Assembly (NCBI GenBank): GCA_016793165.1
Contig: JAEULA010000107.1
Location: 1-45,799, forward strand
Source of the DNA: Alphaproteobacteria bacterium
GTDB lineage: Bacteria; Pseudomonadota; Alphaproteobacteria; CACIAM-22H2
Direction: 5' to 3'
DNA: 45,799 bases
Of this stretch, positions 15,923 through 23,584 are shown piece after piece (position 1 is the first letter of the stretch; each line of letters starts with the position of its first letter). A model generated the notes under the pieces. That model ran no database searches, was not told the DNA's origin, and worked only from the letters and a program-made list of their open reading frames with translations. Position numbers and translations under genes: made by a program.

Positions 15923-18900
15923 TCAGGCGGCGCGTCGGCGGGCGCGCCAGAGCGTGCCGAGCCCCGCGACCAGCAGCGCGATCGTCCCCGGCGCCGGCAC
16001 CTCGTCGACCGGCGGCACGTCGGCAACAAAGGCGACGACGTCAACGCGGACCTGCGTGCCGGGCAGGTCGGCGAGGCCCGGATAGACCGACGCCCAGTCG
16101 AAGGTGAAGTGCCCCGCGTAGGCGCCGAGCACGCCATGCGAGAAGGAGATCAGGATCTCGTCATCGCGCTCGCCCGCCTCGAGCGCGACGGGCGCAAATC
16201 CGGTCGCCGCGATCGCCGAGCCGAGCCCGGTCAGGTCGAAACTCCCGACCAGCCAATCCCCGAACAGGATGTCGTTGATCAGGTCGAGGTCGATCTGCAC
16301 GGTCTGACCCAGCCCGACCGTGCCGAGATCGATCGTGTAGCTCGCGCCGCCGCCGGAGAGCGTGCCGGCCCCGGACTCCTTCACGAACAGCGGCTTGGCG
16401 ATGTCGTTGACCTGGCCGGTGAGATTCACGATCCGGCTGCCGAGCGCGTCGTCGGCCATGTCCGGATTGCGGCCGACGAAGACGATGCCGGCGCTGCCCG
16501 TCTTCACGCCGGCCGTGCTGGTGAGCATCGCGACGTTGAACCCGTTGAGGACGCTCTCGCCCGCTCCGAGACCGGCGCCGCCGACGGCCGGATCGAGCGA
16601 TGCGGTGAAGCCCGCGCCGACTGCGCCCAGCGCGCCGACCAGGCGATCGTTCAGGTCCTTGAGCGCCGCGGCGTTGCCGATGTCGAGGCCGCGCGTCGGC
16701 GCGGCATCGCCGCGGCGCACGACGCCGAAGTCGAGCGTCGTCGTCGCCAGCGAGTTCGCCACGGCGCGCTCATAGACCTTGCCGTTCACGCTCACCACCT
16801 GGTCGGCGAGCGTCGTCGAGATGTCGCCCTTGAACTGCACGACTTGCGTGCCGCTCTTGTTGCCCGCACTCGACGTGTCGACGCCCACGCGCATCGTTGC
16901 GTCGTCGACGACCTGTGCGGCGAGTCCCGTGACCGAGGCGCCGTTGTTGACCGCCGCGCCGCCCGCGGCACCGAACGTCGCCGACAGCGTCTCGGCGATC
17001 GGATCGGCGGTGTTCTTGATCTGCAGGGCCGTCAGCGCCGGCGCGTCGCCGACCCGGCGCGCACCGACCGTGACCGACGGCCCGTTGAGGATCGCCGCCG
17101 CCGCCGGATTGACGATCGTGCCTTCCGCGATGGTGTTGCCGAGCAGGCCGAGCGCCTGGGTCGGCAGGTCGATCAGACCGAGGCCGCTGGTGCCCGCACC
17201 GTTCGACTTCAGCAGCACCTCGACGCTGGCGCTGAACGAGCCGACCGCGGAGGTGTTCATGTTCACCGACAGCGCCGAGCTGTTCACGCCGCCGGCGGCA
17301 AGGTTGGCGAGCGCCCCGCCGACGGTGAACCTCGCGGCGTCGGGACCGCTCTTGGCGCCGAACGCGGCGTCGAGACCCTCCTGGAAGCCGAGCGGCACGC
17401 CCGCGCGCAGCTCGTTGGCGATCGTCAGGAAGCGCGTCTGGACGGTGTCCTTGACGACCGTGCCGAAGTTCAGCGTCGTCGGCAGCACGGGGTTGGCGAG
17501 CGCATAGCCGCGCGCCTCGACCGCGATCGTCTGCAGGTTGCTGTCGATCGTCGTGAAGGTCGAATCGATCAGCTGGCCGTTGCTGCGGTATTGGACGTTC
17601 ACGGTGCCGCTGTTGAGGCCGGCCGTGCCGCCTACCGTATTGACCGTGAAGCCGGGCGCCTGGGTGGCGCCGGGATTGACGAAGCCGCCGAACACGCCGG
17701 AAGCCGCGAAGTTGCCGGTCGTATCGACCGAGCCGATGGCGAGCCGCTCGGCGCCGGGGCCGGCCGCTGTATTGGTGACGTCGAACGCGCGGCTCGGTTG
17801 CGCGCCGCCGACGCGGAAGTTCCCGAGATTGACCGGGCTGCCGCCCGGCGGCACCGCGATCGCGTTGCCGACCGCCAGCGTCGTCGACCCGCCGCTGAAG
17901 GTGATGATCTGGTCGGCGACGTTGTCGAAATTGTTGACGACCTTGACCGACTGACCGGCGAGCGAACCGCCCGTGTAGGTGACCGCGAACGCGCCGGTGG
18001 CCGTGCCGCCCGCGACCGGCCCGAAGTTCTGCGCCGTGACGCCGCCGCCGCTCAGCCCTGGCGACGTGATGCCGCCCCCGGCGAAGCTCGTCTGGATCGC
18101 GCCGCGCAGGTCGGCAGCACTCGCCGTGCCGGTGTTGGCGATCTGGTAGGTCAGCGTCTTCGACGCGCCGCCGCGCGTGAATCCGAAGTCGAGCACGACG
18201 CTCGCACCGGTGAAGGTGCTGCCGCCGGAGACGATGCCCTGCCCGGCGCCGTTGCCGATGATCAGGCCGGATCCGGAGACTTTGGCGCGCGCATTGAACC
18301 CGTTGCCCGAGCCGAAGGACGCGTTCGCGTAGTCCTTGAACACGGTGATGTCCTGCGCGCCGAGGCCGAGATTGCTCCCGTTGTTGACGAGGAAGCGTGT
18401 CGTGTTCGCGAGCGTGCCGGCCATCGTCATGCTGGCGCCGGAATCGACCTGGAGAGTGCCGTTGGCGCCGGCCACGCCCTGGCTGAGCGCCAGATTCCCG
18501 CCGGCCGCGCGGATCGTGCCGCTATTGATCACGCGGTTGGCGAGCTGGCCGTGGCCGGAGATCGTCGCGCCCAAGCTGTTGGTGAGCCCACCCATGCTCA
18601 TCACGCCGGCATCGAGTTCGACGGCACCGTTGTTGGTGACGGACTGCGGACCGATCATCGCGTGCGTGACCAGGCGCAGCGTGCCGTTGTTGGTCGTCAG
18701 GCTCTGGTCGATGGGAGTTGAGAGCACGCCGAAGCGCGTCTCGATCGATGAACCCGCGCCGTCGAGGATCAGCGTCGCGTTGTTGGTGGCAATCGGGAAC
18801 AGCGACGTGAAGGCCAGCGTCCCGCCGCCGCTCGCCTTCCAGGTCCCGCCGGTGAGCGCGCCCGCCGCGAGATTGCTCACGCCGCCCGAGAACAGCAGCG

Positions 18901-21835
18901 TGTCCTCGCTCACCTCGACGCTGCCGCCCGCCGCGTTGGTGAACGGCACCGCGATCGTCGTGGTGCCCGTCGTCGGCGAAGCGGCCTTGCGCAGCACGCC
19001 CTCGTTCGTGAAGCGTACGTCGGCGGTGCCGTTCGTGGCGAGCATCGAGGCATTGTTCTGGATCAGGAAGGTGGAGCCGGCGCGGTTGACGATCCGCGCC
19101 CCATCGAGGCCGTTGTCCGTCGCCGCTGAGCTGTTGAGGTCGATATTGCCCGTCGCCCAGACCGCGCCGCCGCGGATGTCCAGCAGTCGCCCGGAGTCGA
19201 ACTGCTTGTCGGCAGCCCCCGAGAAGACGGCGAGGCCGTTGGCGGTGAAGGTGCCGTTGTCGATGATCTCCGCGCCGGCGAACGACGCCAGCCCGTTGAC
19301 GATGATGTCGCCCCGGCCCTCTATCCGCGCGCCGTCTGTGTCGAAATAGGCCCCGGCAACGACGCTTCCGGTCGGCGTCACCGTCAGGATCCCTCTGTTG
19401 GCGCGCAGCGCGCCGGTGAGCTGCAGCGAGCCGCCGACCGAGAAGTGACTCGGCGTGGTCGCGTCACCGATCTCCAGCGAGCGCCCGGCGAGGCTCGCGC
19501 CGACGGCGATCCCGTGCGTGCCGCCGATGGAGACCATCTGGTTTTCGGCGACATCCGAGCCAGTCGTCCCGTAGGCCGAGCTGCCCTGGAAGCTGATGCC
19601 GCCGAGCAGCAGCAGCGTGCCCGAGGACGCCGCGCCGCTCATGTTCGTGACGGTGTTGCTTGAGCCCCCGATCGTCAGTGTCGCGCCGACGGCGACGTTC
19701 ACCGTGCCGGTGATGATCGAGTTGCCGCCGGTGAGCTCGAGCTTGCGCCCCTCGACCTCGATCGCGGAGCCGGCGAAGCCGAGATACGGCACGAAGATGA
19801 CCGACGACGCGTCCGCCGCTCCCGTCGCCGTCCGCCGCAGCGTACCCGCGTTGATGAAGGCGGCATCGGTCGCACCCGACGAGCGCGTCATGGTGTCGTT
19901 CGCGCTTGCCGTGAACACCGAGCCGACGCCGTTGACGATGCGGCCGCCGTCGCGCGTGCCGTCGACCGCATTGCTGGCGTCGAGATCGATCCTTCCGGCG
20001 CTCCAGGTCGCGCCGCCATTCACCACGAGCGTGCGGCCGGTATCGAACGCGACGTCCCCGAGGATGATGACGGGACCGTTGGCGATCAGCTGCGCGTTGC
20101 CCTTGAGCGTGCCGCCCTGGATCGTCAGCGGACCGGTCACAGTGACGTCGCCGGCGCCCTGCAAGGTGCCGCCGGCGCCGATCGTGAATCGGGCGGCCGT
20201 CACGCTGCCCCCGCTGCCGACCTCGAACCGGCCGTCGGTGACGGAAAGAAGGTTGCTCGTCGTCAGCGTGCCGCCGCCGAAAACATCCAGCTGGAATGTG
20301 CCATCGACCAGTACATCGCGGGCATGGAGCGCTCCGACGATGCCCTGGCTCGAGCCCGTCAGCCGGACCCGTCCGCCCGTTGTGCTGGTGCCGTTGAAGA
20401 TCGCGAAGCCGCTGATGACGATGTCATTGAGGTCGCCGACCGCAGTGGCCGTCAGGTTGTTGATGACGTTGGAGCCCGAGGCGAGCTCGAACTCGCCGGC
20501 GGGCCCCATCGATAGCGTGCCGCCGATCGCGGCGTTGCCGCCGTTGATCAGCAGCTTGCCACGCACGACGTCGATCGTCCCGGTCGGCTCGTTGGTGAAC
20601 TGGACCCCGATCGTGGTCGTCCCGGGAATAGCGATCGCATCCTGCTTGCGGAACGTGCCCCGGTTGATGAAGGACTCGTCGGTGAGCCCTGCCGACCGCG
20701 ACATCTGGTTGGTGCGATCGGCGACCAGGACCGAACCGATCTCGTTGATGATCCGGCCGGCCTCGCGGCCGTTGTCGGCGGCGCCGGTCGGGTTGAGATT
20801 GATCGTTCCCGATCCCCAGGTCCCGCCGCCCGCGACGACCACGTCGCGGCCCGCATCAATGTTGACGTTGCCGCTGATCTGGATCGCGCCGTTCGACTGC
20901 AGGCGGCCGTCGCCGGTGAGCGTCCCGCCGAGGAGCCGCGTCAACCCCGAGGCCGCGACGACGCCGCGCCCCGTCAATGTGCCGCTGTCCTGGAAATAAT
21001 CGGCGGTGTTCAGATGGCCCACGCCGAAAATGCCGCTCGCGACGTTGAGCGTGCTGTTCTGGACGGAGGTCAGGCCGGCCACGGTCACGAGCGCGCCGGA
21101 GCCCGGCAGGGCTCCACCGTTCACGTTGAAGCTCGAGAAAACCGTTCCGTCCACCTCGAGCCGGCCCACCGACAGCGAGGCGCCGGACAGCACGGCCGAG
21201 CTGCTGTCCGTGATCCGCAAGCGACCGGCGAAGCTGCTGTCGCCGCCGAACTGCACGAAGCCCGGGATCTCAAGGATCGCGAGCGCGTTGGAACCGCCGC
21301 CATCGAGGCCATTGATGACGTTCAGGGAACCGTCGACGACAAGACGCTGCGCCGCGCCGGTGATGTTGAGTGTGCCGCGCAGATCGGCATTGCCGCCGAG
21401 CAGCGACAGCGTCCCGCCGCCGATCTCGAGCGTTCCGCCCGTCCCGAGGGTCAGCGTGCCGTTGACGGTGCTGTTCGCGCTAGTACCGAGAATCCCGCCG
21501 GTGATGTCGAGGGTGTCGTTGCTGCCGACCGTCAGCGCGCCGATCCGGTGCGTCCCGGCGCTGTGCGTCACGGTGATGGCGCCGGCCGGACTGATCGCGA
21601 CATCCGTCGCCGCCGACGACGGGACGATGCCCGTGCTCCAGTTGGCGGGCGCGTTCCAGTTGCCGGTCCCAGCGACCCACTGCGTCTGCGCCGAAGAGAC
21701 CGTCGCGGCCAGCGACAGCGCAAGCGCGGTACCGGCAACGAGCCGGAATGGCGACGATCCCGGGCGCCGTCCCCCATCCGCGGCGACGAGGCTCCCGACC
21801 GGCCGCTCGGCACCGACGCGCGTCGACTTCGTCAT
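15923..21835 (-). CDS. Giant secreted repeat protein with PEP-CTERM-type sorting tail
   Basis: 1970 residues. A long signal peptide ends near residue 49 (LSLAATVSSA). Next comes the module WVAGTGNWNAPANWSTG, common at the start of beta-helix surface proteins. The N-terminal half contains three diverged repeats of about 280 residues. Each holds GRxxxxxGGxxWxxGxIxL, then an RIxNxxGS motif and FxNxGxxR; they start near residues 330, 605 and 885. Then come about five beta-sandwich-like modules of about 125 residues (near 1218, 1338, 1460, 1595, 1710) with the pattern LxFGxVxxG. The C-terminus VPAPGTIALLVAGLGTLWRA followed by basic residues is a PEP-CTERM sorting signal with PAP in place of PEP. 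Low-charge, Gly/Thr/Asn-rich composition. An exosortase would be needed; none is in the window. Start chosen for its GGAGGGACG Shine-Dalgarno and the signal peptide. Confidence 0.87.
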   Translation of the reverse strand: MTKSTRVGAERPVGSLVAADGGRRPGSSPFRLVAGTALALSLAATVSSAQTQWVAGTGNWNAPANWSTGIVPSSAATDVAISPAGAITVTHSAGTHRIGALTVGSNDTLDITGGILGTSANSTVNGTLTLGTGGTLEIGGGTLSLLGGNADLRGTLNITGAAQRLVVDGSLNVINGLDGGGSNALAILEIPGFVQFGGDSSFAGRLRITDSSSAVLSGASLSVGRLEVDGTVFSSFNVNGGALPGSGALVTVAGLTSVQNSTLNVASGIFGVGHLNTADYFQDSGTLTGRGVVAASGLTRLLGGTLTGDGRLQSNGAIQISGNVNIDAGRDVVVAGGGTWGSGTINLNPTGAADNGREAGRIINEIGSVLVADRTNQMSRSAGLTDESFINRGTFRKQDAIAIPGTTTIGVQFTNEPTGTIDVVRGKLLINGGNAAIGGTLSMGPAGEFELASGSNVINNLTATAVGDLNDIVISGFAIFNGTSTTGGRVRLTGSSQGIVGALHARDVLVDGTFQLDVFGGGTLTTSNLLSVTDGRFEVGSGGSVTAARFTIGAGGTLQGAGDVTVTGPLTIQGGTLKGNAQLIANGPVIILGDVAFDTGRTLVVNGGATWSAGRIDLDASNAVDGTRDGGRIVNGVGSVFTASANDTMTRSSGATDAAFINAGTLRRTATGAADASSVIFVPYLGFAGSAIEVEGRKLELTGGNSIITGTVNVAVGATLTIGGSSNTVTNMSGAASSGTLLLLGGISFQGSSAYGTTGSDVAENQMVSIGGTHGIAVGASLAGRSLEIGDATTPSHFSVGGSLQLTGALRANRGILTVTPTGSVVAGAYFDTDGARIEGRGDIIVNGLASFAGAEIIDNGTFTANGLAVFSGAADKQFDSGRLLDIRGGAVWATGNIDLNSSAATDNGLDGARIVNRAGSTFLIQNNASMLATNGTADVRFTNEGVLRKAASPTTGTTTIAVPFTNAAGGSVEVSEDTLLFSGGVSNLAAGALTGGTWKASGGGTLAFTSLFPIATNNATLILDGAGSSIETRFGVLSTPIDQSLTTNNGTLRLVTHAMIGPQSVTNNGAVELDAGVMSMGGLTNSLGATISGHGQLANRVINSGTIRAAGGNLALSQGVAGANGTLQVDSGASMTMAGTLANTTRFLVNNGSNLGLGAQDITVFKDYANASFGSGNGFNARAKVSGSGLIIGNGAGQGIVSGGSTFTGASVVLDFGFTRGGASKTLTYQIANTGTASAADLRGAIQTSFAGGGITSPGLSGGGVTAQNFGPVAGGTATGAFAVTYTGGSLAGQSVKVVNNFDNVADQIITFSGGSTTLAVGNAIAVPPGGSPVNLGNFRVGGAQPSRAFDVTNTAAGPGAERLAIGSVDTTGNFAASGVFGGFVNPGATQAPGFTVNTVGGTAGLNSGTVNVQYRSNGQLIDSTFTTIDSNLQTIAVEARGYALANPVLPTTLNFGTVVKDTVQTRFLTIANELRAGVPLGFQEGLDAAFGAKSGPDAARFTVGGALANLAAGGVNSSALSVNMNTSAVGSFSASVEVLLKSNGAGTSGLGLIDLPTQALGLLGNTIAEGTIVNPAAAAILNGPSVTVGARRVGDAPALTALQIKNTADPIAETLSATFGAAGGAAVNNGASVTGLAAQVVDDATMRVGVDTSSAGNKSGTQVVQFKGDISTTLADQVVSVNGKVYERAVANSLATTTLDFGVVRRGDAAPTRGLDIGNAAALKDLNDRLVGALGAVGAGFTASLDPAVGGAGLGAGESVLNGFNVAMLTSTAGVKTGSAGIVFVGRNPDMADDALGSRIVNLTGQVNDIAKPLFVKESGAGTLSGGGASYTIDLGTVGLGQTVQIDLDLINDILFGDWLVGSFDLTGLGSAIAATGFAPVALEAGERDDEILISFSHGVLGAYAGHFTFDWASVYPGLADLPGTQVRVDVVAFVADVPPVDEVPAPGTIALLVAGLGTLWRARRRAA

Positions 21836-21941
21836 CGTCCCTCCGATGCCGACGACGCGTTCGCGCCCTGCCGGCTCGCCGCCCCCGATCACAACCCCGC
21901 CGTGCCGGCGCTGAAGCGATGAAGCGACCTCGGAAGTCGGA

Positions 21942-21957
21942 TGCAATCGACGTGCCC
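21942..21957 (-). promoter_or_regulatory. Candidate sigma-54 (RpoN) promoter of the PEP-CTERM gene
   Basis: On the minus strand, GGGCACGTCGATTGCA matches the -24/-12 consensus TGGCACG-N4-TTGCA at all specified positions except the first (G for T), with the exact 4-bp spacing. Transcription would start near 21931, leaving a leader of about 96 nt before the ATG at 21835. A palindrome lies about 86 bp upstream of the predicted start, where an enhancer-binding protein would be expected. Confidence 0.7.
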
Positions 21958-22004
21958 ACGACGAAAGCCGCGACATGTCGTCGTTTTCGCGCAGCGAATG
22001 CGGA

Positions 22005-22028
22005 GCCTGTAAACCCTACATTACAGGC
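22005..22028. promoter_or_regulatory. Palindrome upstream of the sigma-54 promoter (candidate enhancer site)
   Basis: GCCTGTAA (22005-22012) and TTACAGGC (22021-22028) form a perfect 8-bp inverted repeat with an 8-nt spacer; a second, nested TGTA/TACA repeat lies inside. It is an AT-rich patch in GC-rich DNA, centred about 86 bp upstream of the predicted sigma-54 start. It is the natural candidate for the binding site of a sigma-54 activator of PrsR type. It also lies 36 bp after the aldolase stop on that strand, so a weak terminator role is the alternative, but no T-run follows. Confidence 0.55.
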
Positions 22029-22063
22029 GGGATTGCGCCGCGCCGCAGCACGACCCGGCCGCC

Positions 22064-22720
22064 TCAGCCACGCGAGGTCCCGGCGGCGATGCGCGCTAAC
22101 CCCTCGATGCGCTTCCAGTCGCGCGCCGCGACGGCGTCCTTGGGCATCATCCAGGTACCGCCGACGGCGACGACGTTCTTGCAGGCCAGATACTCGCGTG
22201 CCGTCTCCTGGACCAGCCCGCCCGTCGGGCAGAACATCACGTCGCCGAACACCGGCGCGAAGGCGCCGAGGGCGGCGGTCCCGCCGGACTGCTGCGCCGG
22301 AAAGAATTTCAGCGTCGTGAACCCGGCATTGCGCGCCTGCATGATCTCCGACGCCGTGACGGCGCCCGGGAGCCAAGCGACCTTGCCGCGCCGCGCCGCG
22401 CCGACCATCGCCGGATCGAAGCCCGGGCTCACCGCAAAGCGCGCACCGACACCTTCGGCGCGCACGAGATCCTCGCTCGTCAGGGCCGTGCCGACGCCGA
22501 CGATCGCCTCGGGCAGCGCCTTGGCGACCGCCTCGACGCAAGCGAGCGCCGTTTCGGTGCGCAGCGTGATCTCGAGCACCGTGAGACCGCCGGCGGCGAG
22601 CGCCTTGCAGAGGTCGGTGGTGCTCGCGACGTCGCCGGCCGTGATCACCGGCACGGCGACGACGCGCCGCAGCGCATCGCGCAGCGCGAAGTTCGCGACG
22701 TTCGGGACCGGCGCGCTCAC
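22064..22720 (-). CDS. KDPG/KDPGal-type aldolase (Eda/DgoA family)
   Basis: 218 residues. It cleaves 2-keto-3-deoxy-6-phosphosugar acids to pyruvate and an aldehyde. The catalytic residues line up: Glu50 in LEITLRT, Arg54, and the Schiff-base Lys138 in FTTLKFFPA. The phosphate-binding region CPTGGL and GGTWMMP are also present. The GTG start overlaps the stop of the upstream SDR (GTGA). Its place next to an SDR and opposite a UxaA-family dehydratase points to a sugar-acid pathway. Substrate could be KDPG, KDPGal (with the DgoK kinase at 41.3 kb) or a related acid; hence no gene symbol. Confidence 0.9.
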   Translation of the reverse strand: MSAPVPNVANFALRDALRRVVAVPVITAGDVASTTDLCKALAAGGLTVLEITLRTETALACVEAVAKALPEAIVGVGTALTSEDLVRAEGVGARFAVSPGFDPAMVGAARRGKVAWLPGAVTASEIMQARNAGFTTLKFFPAQQSGGTAALGAFAPVFGDVMFCPTGGLVQETAREYLACKNVVAVGGTWMMPKDAVAARDWKRIEGLARIAAGTSRG

Positions 22721-23472
22721 AACGTCAGACCTCCGTCGATGACGTGGATCGCGCCGGTCGTGTAGGCGCTCTCGTCCGAGGCGAGATATACCGCGAGCGC
22801 GGCGATCTCCTCCGGCGCACCGAGACGGCCGAGCGGCTGGCGCGCGACGAAGGCCTTGCGCGCCTCGACCGGGTCGGCGTTGGCGTTGATGCGGTCGTCG
22901 AGCGACGGCGTCTGGACCGTGCCCGGGCAGATCGCGTTGCAGCGGATGCCCTGCTTGATGAAGTCGGCCGCGACCGACTTGGTCATGCCGATGACGGCGG
23001 CCTTGGTCGTGCCGTAGACGAAGCGATTGATCACGCCCTTCACCGACGACGCCACCGACGACATGTTGATGACGGAGCCGCCGCCGTTCGCGATCATCGC
23101 CGGCAGGAAGGCGCGGGTCATCCAGTACATCGCCCGGACGTTCAGGTTGTTGGAGAACTCCCACTGCGCTTCGTCGCACTCCAGGATCGTGCCGTTCGCG
23201 ACATAGCCCGCGCAGTTGAAAAGCACGTCGAGCGCGCCGACCTCGGTCGCGCAGGCTTCGATCGCGGACTTGTTCAGCACATCCAGCTTGCGGATCGTGA
23301 TGCCCGGCGTCCCGGCGAGCTCCTTCAGCTTCGCCTCGTTCACGTCCGTGGCGATCACCCGGGCGCCCTCGCGGGCGAAGGCGAGCGCGCTCTCGCGCCC
23401 GATGCCCTGGGCCGCCGCAGTGATCAGCGCCTTCTTACCCTTCAATCTTCCGCTCACCGTACGATCCCCCAT
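22717..23472 (-). CDS. SDR dehydrogenase, candidate 2-keto-3-deoxy-L-fuconate-type 4-dehydrogenase
   Basis: 251 residues. Classical SDR features: TAAAQGIG cofactor motif (18-25), NCAG in place of NNAG (86-89), and catalytic Ser, Tyr153 and Lys157 (YGTTK). The sequence LDVLFNCAGYVANGTILECD and the MSSVASSVKGVINRFVYGTT stretch closely resemble the DHRS6/BDH2 subgroup. Bacterial members of that subgroup, located beside sugar-acid genes, are known as 2-keto-3-deoxy-L-fuconate dehydrogenases. Start: ATG at 23472, without a clear Shine-Dalgarno; GTG at 23457 (with GGGGG upstream) is an alternative. It is coupled to the aldolase and diverges from the UxaA-family gene. Confidence 0.83.
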   Translation of the reverse strand: MGDRTVSGRLKGKKALITAAAQGIGRESALAFAREGARVIATDVNEAKLKELAGTPGITIRKLDVLNKSAIEACATEVGALDVLFNCAGYVANGTILECDEAQWEFSNNLNVRAMYWMTRAFLPAMIANGGGSVINMSSVASSVKGVINRFVYGTTKAAVIGMTKSVAADFIKQGIRCNAICPGTVQTPSLDDRINANADPVEARKAFVARQPLGRLGAPEEIAALAVYLASDESAYTTGAIHVIDGGLTL

Positions 23473-23513
23473 CAAGACTGTGGTCGGCGCAAGCTAGCGG
23501 CGCCGTCAGCGTC

Positions 23514-23543
23514 CTGACAAGCGCGCTCGCCTGCCCCTATAAT
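23514..23543 (+). promoter_or_regulatory. Near-consensus sigma-70 promoter of the UxaA-family gene
   Basis: CTGACA (23514-23519; 5 of 6 to TTGACA) and a perfect TATAAT (23538-23543) are separated by 18 bp. The predicted start near 23550 gives a leader of about 35 nt before the ATG at 23585. A perfect -10 box is exceptional in this GC-rich window, so strong but probably repressed expression is suggested. The LacI-type regulator at 3.4-4.5 kb is one candidate repressor. Confidence 0.7.
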
Positions 23544-23584
23544 CGCGTCCCTTCCAAGAACCGATCCGACAAAGGGAACGTCCG

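Noticed and set aside
16109..18721. Long open frame of 870 codons on the plus strand
   Set aside because: It is antisense to the PEP-CTERM gene, is extremely Arg/Ala/Glu-rich, has no family motif, and is what GC-rich coding DNA produces on the opposite strand.
15923..21835. Autotransporter (type V) interpretation of the giant protein
   Set aside because: The beta-helix-like repeats suggested it, but there is no C-terminal beta-barrel; the chain ends in a PEP-CTERM-type tail instead.
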